A stretch of DNA of 64,000 nucleotides. Source: Bacteroides sp. (GTDB lineage: Bacteria; Bacteroidota; Bacteroidia; Bacteroidales; Bacteroidaceae). How positions within the stretch are numbered: position 1 is the first letter of the stretch; every line of letters begins with the position of its first letter. The notes under the pieces are model-generated. The model saw only the letters and a list, made by a program, of their open reading frames with translations, had not been told where the DNA came from and did no database searches. Shown one piece after another: positions 1 through 8,285 of the stretch. The translations under genes and the position numbers were made by a program. The DNA lies in NCBI RefSeq assembly GCF_030151085.1, contig NZ_JASLER010000099.1, forward strand, positions 1 to 64,000, read 5' to 3'.

Positions 1-182
1 CTTCTTTCAAAGAAGTTGCTAATATTCAGATAGTGTGTTTGTATAGAGCGTGCCACCCTTCCAAAGGTAAGGAATCCCGATTTGTCCACTTCATCATACC
101 ATCTTGCAAGTCTTGTCAAAGCAATATCTTTAAACTTACACTGATGATAGATTAAGCCTAACCGCATAGCCAGATAATAGGA
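1..182 (-). pseudogene. ISL3-type transposase fragment (C-terminal part, cut by window edge)
   Basis: The minus strand is open from 182 to the left edge. It contains ATG at 167 and the segments KDIALTRLARWYDEVDKSG and FGRVARSIQTHYLNISNFF. From memory of the family, this matches the DDE_Tnp_ISL3 region of Bacteroidetes ISL3/ISAon1-like transposases just before the conserved 'RSTNA..ES(L/F)NAKIK' block, which would lie off the window. A TGA at 183-185 interrupts the frame. In the neighbouring frame, KRFYPILQ resembles the next upstream part of such transposases, which suggests a frameshift as well as truncation. It is probably an inactive insertion-sequence remnant. Identity is moderately certain; the exact family assignment is less so. 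Confidence 0.6.
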
Positions 183-280
183 TCAATGTAAAAGGGAACA
201 TACCGGAATCCTGTAAAATCGGATAGAATCTTTTTTGAATAAATAGTCTTGTAATTGATCTGATAATCAATATATTTCTG

Positions 281-288
281 TAACTTTG
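281..288 (+). promoter_or_regulatory. Promoter -7 box for the sensor kinase
   Basis: TAACTTTG matches the Bacteroides -7 consensus TAnnTTTG and lies 111 bp before the chosen kinase start at 399. No convincing -33 element was seen at the usual spacing. It supports the internal start over the first ATG at 297, which would fall almost at the transcription start. Confidence 0.5.
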
Positions 289-398
289 TTTTCGGCATGC
301 AAGCAGTAGCCTTTCGGGGAATTTGGGCTGTTGAAAGATATTATTGTAACTTATGCCAAAATAAAACATTATTTAATTATATAGTAATATTTAGGGCT

Positions 399-2066
399 AT
401 GTATCTCTTAAAAATGGTCTTGTCTGCTTGTGGATTAATTATTTCATTGAGCGTTTTTGCTCAGTTGAATAATGAAAAGTTGTCATTTAAAGATCGGGTG
501 ATTGTTGCTAAAGGAGATCAGCAATTTGCTCCTTTTGAATTTATAAATGAAGAAGGTAATCCCGATGGATTTAGCGTTGAGTTGTTTCAAGCGGTAATGA
601 AACGATTAGGGGTGAAGTATTCTCTTAAATTGGATGATTGGGCTGAAGTACAAAATGAGCTGAATAATAAGAAGATCGATTTAGTGATAGGGATGATCTA
701 TTCTAAGGAACGGGCCGAGAAAGTGAAGTTTGGAATTCCGCACTGTATGATTTCTTATAATATTGTATGTCGTAAAGATAATGATTTTGCGAATCTGGAG
801 CAGTTGAGAGGGAAGTCTATAATTGTGCAGAATAAAGACAGGGCGCATGGATATCTTCTTTCATCCGGACTTACGGATAAGATTATTACTGTGGAAAATA
901 TAGCAGATGCAGTAAAGTTGCTGGCTGACGGCAAGTATGATGCTGTGCTTTCTTTTGATATATCCTCTTTCTATTTTGTGAGAAAAGGCGGATATGATAA
1001 CCTGCTTGTACATCTTACCGATATCCCTCCTGAGAGATATTCTATTGCAGTGAATACTGATAATGAGGATCTGTTGTACCTCCTTAATGCTGCTATCTAT
1101 CAGATGAAAATAGATGGTGAATATGATAAGATTTATTATAAATGGTTTGGAGTGTATGAGTCTCCTAAAATCAGTAAAGTGGTTTGGTATGTTTCAGGAG
1201 CATTGGGAATTTGTCTTGTGCTTTTTGGTGTGTTTATTTGGGTGTTGAGGCTTAAAATTAATCAAGCTACCAAAGAGCTGAAAGAAAAGAACAATGCAAT
1301 GAGTCAGTTGGTAGGAGATCTTAAGAGTGAGAATGAAAGACGGCTCGAAATAGAAAAGAATCTTATTGAGGCTAAAGAGCGTGCGGAAGAGAGTGATAGG
1401 TTGAAAAGTGCTTTTTTAGCGAATATGAGTCATGAAATTCGGACTCCTTTGAATGCTATTGTAGGTTTCTCGTCTATTATTTGTGAAACGGAGTTTGAGG
1501 AAGATAGAAATAAATTTCAGGATATTATACTGAAGAATAATGATTTGCTTCTTCAATTAATAAATGATGTTCTTGATTTGTCCAGAATAGAATCGGGTAC
1601 TTTGTTGATGAATTATGCTTATTTTCAATTGAGTGATGTCTGTAATCAAGCGCTTTCTTCGGTCAATCAAACAATGAAAAAGGAGGAGGTGCAATTGTAC
1701 GGTGATATAAGCTTTGACTGTACGTTATACAGTGATCGTTCCAGGGTTGTGCAGGTGCTTATTAACTTTTTGAATAATGCTTTTAAATTTACCAATCATG
1801 GCAAGGTTGTTCTTTGCACCAAACTGCTGGAGAATAATCAAGTGGAAATTGCTGTCGTTGATACAGGCATTGGTATTGATGAAGATAAACGCCAATTGGT
1901 CTTCGAGCGATTTACTAAATTGAATGTTTTCTCACAAGGGACTGGTTTGGGATTGTCTATTTGTAAGAATATAATAGATAAACTGCATGGTACAATTGGC
2001 GTGGATTCAACAGTTGGGGTTGGTTCTAAATTCTGGATAAGGTTGCCTATCTCCGAAAAACCTTAG
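399..2066 (+). CDS. Membrane sensor histidine kinase with periplasmic solute-binding-like sensor domain
   Basis: The predicted protein has 555 residues. It begins with a signal peptide or N-terminal membrane segment (to about residue 22, ending VFAQ). Next is a bacterial type-3 solute-binding domain (SBP_bac_3, about 30-255, with FAPFEF and DGFSVELFQAV), one transmembrane helix (about 262-284), a coiled linker, HisKA with the phospho-acceptor in SHEIRTPLNAIVGF (His345), and HATPase_c (N box around 455, G box DTGIGID around 488, GTGLGLSICKN). There is no receiver domain, so the partner regulator must be encoded elsewhere. The sensor domain suggests detection of an amino-acid-like or other small periplasmic ligand, which is inference. 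The ATG at 297 was rejected because the signal sequence begins at 399. Its end overlaps the convergent transporter gene by 20 bp. Confidence 0.85.
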   Translation: MYLLKMVLSACGLIISLSVFAQLNNEKLSFKDRVIVAKGDQQFAPFEFINEEGNPDGFSVELFQAVMKRLGVKYSLKLDDWAEVQNELNNKKIDLVIGMIYSKERAEKVKFGIPHCMISYNIVCRKDNDFANLEQLRGKSIIVQNKDRAHGYLLSSGLTDKIITVENIADAVKLLADGKYDAVLSFDISSFYFVRKGGYDNLLVHLTDIPPERYSIAVNTDNEDLLYLLNAAIYQMKIDGEYDKIYYKWFGVYESPKISKVVWYVSGALGICLVLFGVFIWVLRLKINQATKELKEKNNAMSQLVGDLKSENERRLEIEKNLIEAKERAEESDRLKSAFLANMSHEIRTPLNAIVGFSSIICETEFEEDRNKFQDIILKNNDLLLQLINDVLDLSRIESGTLLMNYAYFQLSDVCNQALSSVNQTMKKEEVQLYGDISFDCTLYSDRSRVVQVLINFLNNAFKFTNHGKVVLCTKLLENNQVEIAVVDTGIGIDEDKRQLVFERFTKLNVFSQGTGLGLSICKNIIDKLHGTIGVDSTVGVGSKFWIRLPISEKP

Positions 2067-2937
2067 CAAGATACTCATTGAAGGCGATACCGAATACAAT
2101 AAGGAATAACCCGCAATAAGTGGTGAAAAAGATTCTTTCGCCCAGTACAGTGCTAATGAGGAAAAGCGATAAGAAAGGCGAAAGGTAGCAAAGCTGGTTG
2201 ACCAATGCCGGGTTGTTCGTTTTGCGTATTGCCAATCCGAAGCAGATAAAAGGTATTCCCATCTCGAAAACGCCTACGTAGGCGGCGGATAAAACTCCGG
2301 GCAGAGATACGAGGTTTGCATGCATCCATGGAGCAGCTATTATCAGATAGATCGAACCAAATAAGAAGCTGGCAAAAAGAGTGATGGAACTGTCTATTTC
2401 GCGGTTGCGATTGTTCAACATCCAGTAACCTCCCCAGAGAAAGGCACTAAGGAATGCCAGTAAGAGTCCTGAAACCGACAGATGTTGATCGTTGATGCCA
2501 CCCGTGCCTAAAGAAATAAGAGCTACCCCTCCCAAAGAACAGAACATACCGATGTATTTTATTTTGGGTATAGGCTGATGGGCGAATAGGGCTAGTAATA
2601 TCAGCAATACAATAGGCCAGGAATAATTGATGGGTTGTGCTACCTGGGCGGGGAGCAAATCGTATGATTTGAAAAGTACCAGATAGTATGCTACCGGATT
2701 GAGTGCTCCGACAAAAGCCAGGCGCCTCCATTGTCCGGCAGACATCTTCTTGGTCTCTTTCCATTTCTTTTGTACTGTCAGGTTGATAGTGAAAACAATC
2801 AGGGCGGAAATACTCGCAACCAGTAACATTTCAAAATAGGTGAAGTGTCTTAAAGTGATCTTGAAGGCGGTAGCTACTGTACTCCAGCTGAGTACTGCGA
2901 TAATAGTGTATAGTATGGCTTTATTATTCTCTTTCAT
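2047..2937 (-). CDS. EamA/DMT-family inner-membrane transporter
   Basis: This 296-residue polytopic protein has about ten hydrophobic helices arranged as two EamA repeats, the usual size and architecture of drug/metabolite transporters. Segments such as YTIIAVLSWSTVATAFK at the N-terminus and QVAQPINYSWPIVLLIL at the end of the first repeat are typical of the superfamily. The substrate cannot be told from sequence; related proteins export amino acids, nucleotides or other metabolites. It stands alone on the minus strand, convergent with the kinase and divergent from purB. The minus-strand motif TATCTTTG at 2968-2975 is a good -7 box. Confidence 0.85.
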   Translation of the reverse strand: MKENNKAILYTIIAVLSWSTVATAFKITLRHFTYFEMLLVASISALIVFTINLTVQKKWKETKKMSAGQWRRLAFVGALNPVAYYLVLFKSYDLLPAQVAQPINYSWPIVLLILLALFAHQPIPKIKYIGMFCSLGGVALISLGTGGINDQHLSVSGLLLAFLSAFLWGGYWMLNNRNREIDSSITLFASFLFGSIYLIIAAPWMHANLVSLPGVLSAAYVGVFEMGIPFICFGLAIRKTNNPALVNQLCYLSPFLSLFLISTVLGERIFFTTYCGLFLIVFGIAFNEYLAKVFRR

Positions 2938-2967
2938 ATCTGGTTTTCACTGGGTTATTTGTGGGTG

Positions 2968-2975
2968 CAAAGATA
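2968..2975 (-). promoter_or_regulatory. Promoter -7 box for the EamA transporter
   Basis: Read on the minus strand, the sequence is TATCTTTG, a full TAnnTTTG match. It sits about 30 bp upstream of the ATG at 2937. Confidence 0.5.
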
Positions 2976-3048
2976 GGATTTTTTTATCTGTTAACTTCCT
3001 AAGACTAACTTTCTTCTACTTTATACCTTATTAGTCAGAAAAAAGAGC

Positions 3049-3056
3049 TAATTTTG
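3049..3056 (+). promoter_or_regulatory. Promoter -7 box for purB
   Basis: TAATTTTG matches TAnnTTTG and lies 28 bp before the purB ATG at 3085, giving a short leader. Confidence 0.5.
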
Positions 3057-3084
3057 CAGCTCGTTAAATATCAAAATACGACAT

Positions 3085-4431
3085 ATGGAACTTGATTTAC
3101 TTACCGCCATATCTCCGATTGACGGTCGCTACAGAGGTAAAACAGATGCTTTGGCTGCTTATTTCTCAGAATTTGCATTGATAAAATATCGTGTGCAAGT
3201 CGAGGTGGAGTACTTTATCACCTTGTGCGAATTGCCTTTGCCACAACTGAAAAGTGTAGATAAAAATATCTTCGAGACTTTGCGTGACATTTACCGTAAC
3301 TTTTCGGAAGCGGATGCTCAGCGTATTAAAGATATCGAGAGCGTAACGAATCATGATGTGAAGGCCGTAGAGTACTTCTTGAAAGAAGAATTTGACAAAC
3401 TTGGTGGGTTAGATGACTATAAAGAGTTTATCCACTTCGGATTAACTTCACAGGATATCAATAATACTTCCGTTCCTTTGTCCATTAAAGACGCTTTACA
3501 ACAAGTATATTATCCTCAAATTGAAGAATTGATTGCCCAACTGCGTACATACGCTGAGGAGTGGGCAAATATTCCTATGCTTGCCAAGACTCATGGACAA
3601 CCTGCATCTCCTACTCGTTTGGGTAAGGAGATCATGGTATTTGTGTATCGTTTGGAGCGTCAGTTGGCTACGTTGAAATCATGTCCGGTAACGGCTAAGT
3701 TTGGCGGTGCTACCGGAAATTATAATGCTCATCACGTAGCTTACCCGGAATTTGACTGGAAAGCTTTTGGTAATGCATTCGTATCAGAGAAACTTGGATT
3801 GGAACGTGAAGAGTATACCACTCAGATATCCAATTATGATAATCTTTCTGCGATATTCGATGCAATGAAGCGTATCAATACAGTAATGATAGATATGAAC
3901 CGTGACTTCTGGCAATATATCTCTATGGAATATTTCAAGCAGAAAATCAAGGCAGGTGAAGTTGGTTCAAGCGCAATGCCGCACAAGGTAAACCCGATTG
4001 ACTTTGAAAATGCAGAAGGTAATTTGGGAGTAGCTACTGCCATCTTGGAACATTTATCTGTGAAATTGCCGGTGTCGCGTCTGCAAAGAGATTTAACAGA
4101 CTCTACCGTACTGCGTAATGTAGGCGTACCTTTTGGTCACATTGTGATTGCTATTCAAAGCTCTTTGAAGGGCTTGCGTAAATTATTGCTGAATGAACCG
4201 GCTATCTATCGTGATTTGGATAATTGCTGGAGTGTGGTGGCAGAAGCTATCCAGACCATCCTGCGCCGTGAGGCATATCCACATCCTTATGAAGCATTGA
4301 AAACTTTGACCCGTACCAATCAGGCTATAACGGAAGCTTCCATTAAGGAATTTATCGAACAGTTGAACGTGAGTGAAGAAATAAAAAAAGAATTGCGCGT
4401 AATTACTCCCCATACATATACGGGAATTTAA
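3085..4431 (+). CDS. purB: Adenylosuccinate lyase
   Basis: PurB releases fumarate from SAICAR and from adenylosuccinate, so it acts twice in cytoplasmic purine synthesis. The 448-residue protein has the fumarase/aspartase superfamily signature SSAMPHKVNP starting at Ser295, whose flexible loop carries the catalytic serine. It also has TKTHGQ-type residues around His170 (AKTHGQPASPTRLG). Length and the N-terminus (LLTAISPIDGRYRGKT) fit the bacterial PurB subgroup of about 450 residues. The start follows a good -7 box. It is monocistronic, and the following 136 bp contain structured RNA. Confidence 0.97.
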   Translation: MELDLLTAISPIDGRYRGKTDALAAYFSEFALIKYRVQVEVEYFITLCELPLPQLKSVDKNIFETLRDIYRNFSEADAQRIKDIESVTNHDVKAVEYFLKEEFDKLGGLDDYKEFIHFGLTSQDINNTSVPLSIKDALQQVYYPQIEELIAQLRTYAEEWANIPMLAKTHGQPASPTRLGKEIMVFVYRLERQLATLKSCPVTAKFGGATGNYNAHHVAYPEFDWKAFGNAFVSEKLGLEREEYTTQISNYDNLSAIFDAMKRINTVMIDMNRDFWQYISMEYFKQKIKAGEVGSSAMPHKVNPIDFENAEGNLGVATAILEHLSVKLPVSRLQRDLTDSTVLRNVGVPFGHIVIAIQSSLKGLRKLLLNEPAIYRDLDNCWSVVAEAIQTILRREAYPHPYEALKTLTRTNQAITEASIKEFIEQLNVSEEIKKELRVITPHTYTGI

Positions 4432-4440
4432 AACAGATAT

Positions 4441-4476
4441 AAAGTTGTCGGAAGGGGCTCAACTTTTTAATCCGAC
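4441..4476 (+). other. Possible pseudoknot or alternative hairpins between purB and the pseudouridine synthase
   Basis: AAAGTTG (4441-4447) can pair with CAACTTT (4460-4466), followed by Ts to 4468, which looks like a weak purB terminator. GTCGGA (4447-4452) can pair with TCCGAC (4471-4476). The two stems interleave, giving an H-type pseudoknot topology or mutually exclusive hairpins. This was seen by eye only and no folding was run. Confidence 0.35.
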
Positions 4477-4525
4477 ATTTGTTTATAGACTACATACAAA
4501 TTTAAGGTATAAGTGAGACAAAGAA

Positions 4526-4539
4526 TGGCCGTGAGGCCA
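4526..4539 (+). other. Small GNRA-type hairpin in the pseudouridine synthase leader
   Basis: TGGCC-GTGA-GGCCA forms a five-pair stem capped by a GNRA tetraloop, ending 29 bp before the ATG at 4568. Its role is unknown. Confidence 0.35.
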
Positions 4540-4567
4540 GTAGGTTTAATTTTATTCGAATAAAACA

Positions 4568-6112
4568 ATGAGTACAGAAAACGAAACTTGGCGTGAAGCT
4601 TCTTCTTCAGAGGAGAACTCTGGTGCTGGCCGTGATGGTAACCAATTTAACAAAGAAGGTGGCTATAGCCGTCCGTCCTACAACCGTGAAAATGGCGATC
4701 GTCCTTATCGCCCGCGTTTTAACCCTAATTCAGAGAATGGTGATCGCCCGCAGCGTCCTTATAATAGCGAGCGCTCTTATGGAAATAATTCAGGTGGTGA
4801 CCGCCCTTATCGTCCGCGTTATAACAGCGAAAACGGTGACCGTCCGCAGCGCTCTTATAATAATGACCGCCCGTCATACGGAAATAATTCAGGTGGCGAC
4901 CGTCCTTACCGTCCACGCTATAACAGCGAAAACGGTGACCGTCCGCAGCGTCCTTATAATAATGACCGCCCGTCATACGGAAATAATTCAGGTGGCGACC
5001 GTCCTTATCGTCCGCGTTATAACAGCGAAAACGGTGATCGTCCACAGCGTCCTTACAATAATGATCGTCCACAACGTCCCCGTTTTAATAATGAGGGTGG
5101 CGACCGTCCGCAGCGTCCTTATAATAATGATCGCCCGTCATACGGAAATAATTCAGGTGGCGACCGTCCTTACCGTCCACGCTATAACAGCGAAAATGGC
5201 GACCGCCCACAACGCCCCTATGGTGATAATGCAGGACGTCCGCGTTATAATTCAAATGGTGGTGGAAGATCTGGAGGATATGGTAGCAGGGATAGTTATA
5301 GTCGTCCGATTCGTCGTTCCGATGATTACGATCCCAATGCTAAGTATAGCAGAAAGAAACAAATTGAATATAAAGAACAATTTACTGATCCGAATGAACC
5401 GATTCGTTTGAACAAATTCCTGGCAAATGCAGGCGTTTGCTCTCGTCGTGAAGCGGATGAATTTATCACAGCCGGAGTAGTTCTGGTTAACGGTGAAGTG
5501 GTTACTGAATTGGGAACCAAGATTAAGCGTAGTGATGAAGTAAAGTTCCATGATCAAACAGTGAGCATAGAACGTAAGATCTATGTTCTGCTGAATAAGC
5601 CGAAAGATACGGTAACAACTTCAGATGATCCGCAGGCACGTCGCACTGTAATGGATTTGGTAAAAGGTGCTTGTGACGAACGCATTTATCCCGTTGGTCG
5701 TCTGGACCGTAATACCACAGGTGTATTGCTGTTGACCAATGATGGTGACTTGGCATCCAAACTGACGCATCCTAAATTTCTGAAGAAAAAGATATATCAT
5801 GTACATTTGGATAAGAATCTGACAAAAGCCGATATGGACCAAATTGCAGCCGGTGTTCAACTGGATGATGGTGAAATCCATGCAGATGCTATCAGCTATA
5901 CGGATGATTTTAAGAAAGATGATGTCGGTATTGAAATCCATTCAGGTAAGAACCGTATTGTACGCCGTATTTTTGAATCGTTGGGATATAAGGTTATAAA
6001 GCTGGATCGTGTGTTCTTTGCCGGTTTAACCAAGAAGGGTTTGCGTCGTGGTGAATGGCGTTACCTCTCAGAAACTGAGGTGAACTACCTTCGTATGGGG
6101 GCTTTTGAGTAA
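4568..6112 (+). CDS. RluB/RsuA-type rRNA pseudouridine synthase with a long repetitive Arg/Asn/Gly-rich N-terminus
   Basis: The C-terminal half (about residues 278-514) is a standard 23S rRNA-type pseudouridine synthase. An S4 RNA-binding domain (RLNKFLANAGVCSRREAD) is followed by the catalytic domain, with the nucleophilic aspartate in GRLDRNTTGVLLLTNDG (Asp380) and SGKNRIVRRIFESLGY near the end. The first 270 or so residues are low-complexity and built from near-identical 33-residue blocks containing GDRPYRPRYNSENGDRPQRP. The block is highly charged, disordered-looking and probably binds RNA, as in RGG-type tails; that is inference. Similar extensions occur on this enzyme in other Bacteroidetes. 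The exact rRNA target site cannot be assigned, so no gene symbol is given. Confidence 0.9.
   Translation: MSTENETWREASSSEENSGAGRDGNQFNKEGGYSRPSYNRENGDRPYRPRFNPNSENGDRPQRPYNSERSYGNNSGGDRPYRPRYNSENGDRPQRSYNNDRPSYGNNSGGDRPYRPRYNSENGDRPQRPYNNDRPSYGNNSGGDRPYRPRYNSENGDRPQRPYNNDRPQRPRFNNEGGDRPQRPYNNDRPSYGNNSGGDRPYRPRYNSENGDRPQRPYGDNAGRPRYNSNGGGRSGGYGSRDSYSRPIRRSDDYDPNAKYSRKKQIEYKEQFTDPNEPIRLNKFLANAGVCSRREADEFITAGVVLVNGEVVTELGTKIKRSDEVKFHDQTVSIERKIYVLLNKPKDTVTTSDDPQARRTVMDLVKGACDERIYPVGRLDRNTTGVLLLTNDGDLASKLTHPKFLKKKIYHVHLDKNLTKADMDQIAAGVQLDDGEIHADAISYTDDFKKDDVGIEIHSGKNRIVRRIFESLGYKVIKLDRVFFAGLTKKGLRRGEWRYLSETEVNYLRMGAFE
4740..5232 (+). repeat. In-frame minisatellite of about 99 bp inside the pseudouridine synthase gene
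   Basis: About four full copies of a 99-bp unit, plus one 66-bp shortened copy around 5046-5111, encode blocks with YGNNSGGDRPYRPRYNSENG. The copies are nearly identical at DNA level, including silent positions, which indicates recent duplication or conversion. All length changes are multiples of three, so copy number can vary without breaking the frame. Confidence 0.85.
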
Positions 6113-6136
6113 CTCGATAAAATAAGATAAAGAGAG

Positions 6137-6177
6137 GCAAAGGAGTTGAATGACTCCTTTGCTTCTTTAACTCCTTT
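6137..6177 (+). terminator. Hairpin with an alternative pairing partner between the pseudouridine synthase and asnS
   Basis: GCAAAGGAGT (6137-6146) pairs with ACTCCTTTGC (6153-6162), a ten-pair stem followed by TTCTTT. A second copy of the 3' arm, AACTCCTTT at 6169-6177, could pair with the same 5' arm (AAAGGAGTT, 6139-6147). It probably ends the upstream transcript, and the duplicated arm leaves room for a switch just before asnS at 6191. Confidence 0.5.
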
Positions 6178-6190
6178 AATTAATAGAACA

Positions 6191-7594
6191 ATGGAAAAAA
6201 TTAGTAGAACAAAGATTGTTGACTTGTTAAAGCGCGATGATTTTGGCGCTATGGTCAATGTGAAAGGCTGGGTTCGCACCCGCAGAGGTAGTAAGCAAGT
6301 AAACTTTATCGCGCTGAATGACGGTTCTACAATAAATAATTTGCAGATTGTAGTAGACTTGGCTGGCTTCGATGAAGAAATGCTGAAAGATATCACTACC
6401 GGTGCTTGTATAAGTGTAAACGGAGAGTTGACAGAATCTGTAGGTTCCGGTCAGCATGCGGAAGTGCAGGCTCGTGAGATTGAAGTGCTGGGTACTTGCG
6501 ATAATTCTTACCCATTGCAGAAGAAGGGACATTCTATGGAATTCCTTCGGGAGATTGCTCATCTGCGTCCTCGTACAAATACATTTGGTGCAGTGTTCCG
6601 CATTCGCCACAATATGGCGATTGCTATCCATCAATTCTTCCATGAAAGAGGATTCTTCTATTTTCATACACCGCTTATCACAGCTTCGGACTGTGAGGGT
6701 GCCGGACAAATGTTCCAGGTGACAACGAAGAACCTGTATGATTTGAAGAAAGATGAAAACGGTGCTATCATTTATGACGATGACTTCTTCGGAAAGCAGG
6801 CTAGTCTGACGGTTTCCGGTCAATTGGAAGGTGAACTCGCAGCAACTGCGTTGGGTGCTATCTATACTTTTGGCCCTACATTCCGTGCGGAAAACTCTAA
6901 TACTCCTCGCCACTTGGCGGAGTTCTGGATGGTTGAGCCCGAAGTTGCATTCAACGATATTACGGACAATATGGATTTGGCAGAAGACTTCATTAAGTAC
7001 TGTGTACAGTGGGCTTTGGATAATTGTGCCGATGACGTTAAGTTCCTCAATGATATGTTTGATAAGGGTTTGATAGAACGCTTGCAAGGTGTTTTGAAGG
7101 AAAGTTTTGTTCGCTTGCCTTATACAGACGGAATTAAGATATTGGAGGAAGCTGTAGCTAAAGGCCATAAGTTCGATTTCCCGGTATATTGGGGAGTTGA
7201 CTTGGCTTCCGAACACGAACGTTATTTGGTAGAAGATCATTTTAAACGTCCGGTTATCCTGACTGATTATCCGAAGGAGATCAAGGCATTCTATATGAAG
7301 CAGAACGAAGATGGAAAAACCGTACGTGCCATGGACGTGCTGTTCCCGAAAATTGGTGAAATTATCGGTGGGTCTGAGCGTGAAGCAGATTATAACAAGC
7401 TGGTGAATCGTATCGAAGAACTTCAAATCCCTATGAAGGATATGTGGTGGTATCTTGATACCCGTAAGTTCGGTACTTGTCCTCACTCAGGCTTTGGATT
7501 AGGCTTTGAACGTTTATTGTTGTTTGTTACAGGTATGGCAAATATCCGTGACGTGATACCTTTCCCACGTACCCCACGTAACGCAGATTTTTGA
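6191..7594 (+). CDS. asnS: Asparaginyl-tRNA synthetase
   Basis: AsnRS charges tRNA-Asn with asparagine in the cytoplasm. The 467-residue protein has an N-terminal OB-fold anticodon-binding domain (about 15-115, VKGWVRTRRGSKQVNFIALN). Its class IIb catalytic core has motif 2, FRAENSNTPRHLAEFWMVEPE-like, around residue 231, and motif 3, GFGLGFERLLLF, near 435. Asparagine rather than aspartate specificity follows from overall resemblance to bacterial AsnRS (for example HLAEFWMVEPE, in place of the AspRS pattern). The start at 6191 (MEKISRTKIVDLL) is preferred over an ATG at 6146, which lies inside the hairpin region. A strong terminator follows. Confidence 0.97.
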   Translation: MEKISRTKIVDLLKRDDFGAMVNVKGWVRTRRGSKQVNFIALNDGSTINNLQIVVDLAGFDEEMLKDITTGACISVNGELTESVGSGQHAEVQAREIEVLGTCDNSYPLQKKGHSMEFLREIAHLRPRTNTFGAVFRIRHNMAIAIHQFFHERGFFYFHTPLITASDCEGAGQMFQVTTKNLYDLKKDENGAIIYDDDFFGKQASLTVSGQLEGELAATALGAIYTFGPTFRAENSNTPRHLAEFWMVEPEVAFNDITDNMDLAEDFIKYCVQWALDNCADDVKFLNDMFDKGLIERLQGVLKESFVRLPYTDGIKILEEAVAKGHKFDFPVYWGVDLASEHERYLVEDHFKRPVILTDYPKEIKAFYMKQNEDGKTVRAMDVLFPKIGEIIGGSEREADYNKLVNRIEELQIPMKDMWWYLDTRKFGTCPHSGFGLGFERLLLFVTGMANIRDVIPFPRTPRNADF

Positions 7595-7628
7595 TAGAAC
7601 TGACATAAGTACAATTTAGATAAAGAAA

Positions 7629-7662
7629 CCCGCATAAACTTTGTTTTGTGCGGGCTTTTTTT
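7629..7662 (+). terminator. Rho-independent terminator after asnS
   Basis: CCCGCA (7629-7634) pairs with TGCGGG (7649-7654) across a 14-nt loop and is followed by a C and a run of seven Ts. Confidence 0.85.
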
Positions 7663-7696
7663 ATGCATTAAATGTTATAGTCTCGAAATAAATCTT

Positions 7697-7704
7697 TATA
7701 TTTG
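7697..7704 (+). promoter_or_regulatory. Promoter -7 box for the DUF4488 gene
   Basis: TATATTTG matches TAnnTTTG and lies 43 bp before the start at 7747. This placement also argues against a start at 7702, which would lie within the promoter. Confidence 0.6.
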
Positions 7705-7746
7705 TGTCACATTGGATGCCCTAACATTAACCAAAATCATACGAAT

Positions 7747-8238
7747 ATGAAACGGAATTATTTCTTTACCATGCTGGCAGCGGTGCTGCTGGTGGTAGCA
7801 GGGGCTAAAGCACAAGAGAGTGCCGGTTTTAAACCTGCGAAGTTAGAAGGGATTTGGCAGTTATGCCACTATGTATCTGAAATTCCGGATGTTCCCGGAG
7901 CATTAAAGCCGAGCAATACTTTCAAGGTTCTGAGTGATGACGGACGTATCGTCAATTTTACAATTATTCCGGGTGCTGACGCTATCATTACCGGCTATGG
8001 CTCTTATGCGCAATTAACGGATAATTCTTATAAGGAAAGTATAGTAAAGAATATTCACCTGCCCATGTTGGACAATAAAGATAATATTTTGGAGTTTGAA
8101 ATGAGCGAAGATGGAATAATGTACTTGAAGTATTTTATTGCGAAAGATTTGAATGGAAATGAACTGAATTCTTGGTTTCATGAGACATGGAAACGGGTAA
8201 ATATGCCTGTCAGGTTTCCCGAAGATATTGTCCGATAG
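7747..8238 (+). CDS. Secreted DUF4488-family protein
   Basis: This is a 163-residue protein with a clear Sec signal peptide (MKRNYFFTMLAAVLLVVAGA, cleavage probably after KAQ near residue 23). The mature part begins with KLEGIWQLCHYVSEIPDVPG and contains FKVLSDDGRIVNF and WFHETWKRV, which recall the DUF4488 lipocalin-like fold common in Bacteroides. The function is unknown. The protein is probably periplasmic and may bind a small hydrophobic ligand, by analogy with other small beta-barrels. It is a single gene between two terminator or repeat regions. Confidence 0.7.
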   Translation: MKRNYFFTMLAAVLLVVAGAKAQESAGFKPAKLEGIWQLCHYVSEIPDVPGALKPSNTFKVLSDDGRIVNFTIIPGADAIITGYGSYAQLTDNSYKESIVKNIHLPMLDNKDNILEFEMSEDGIMYLKYFIAKDLNGNELNSWFHETWKRVNMPVRFPEDIVR

Positions 8239-8285
8239 CCAAATTGTACTTTAAGCGGTCACTTCTTGTGTATTCTTATTGTTCT

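Noticed and set aside
136..369. Minus-strand 77-codon frame at the left edge as a real gene
   Set aside because: It crosses the kinase promoter region, has no homology that I recognise as a whole, and its only recognisable part is the frameshifted transposase remnant.
399..2066. Hybrid kinase of HTCS type
   Set aside because: There are no receiver or AraC domains after the HATPase domain, and the sensor is a solute-binding fold rather than a propeller.
4593..5411. Second open frame inside the repeat part of the pseudouridine synthase gene
   Set aside because: It is a shifted reading of the minisatellite, rich in Ile/Val/Thr with no domain. The repeats keep all frames open.
6227..7486. Long open frame on the minus strand opposite asnS
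   Set aside because: It is antisense to a clearly conserved gene, has no recognisable domain, and its length follows from the codon bias of asnS.
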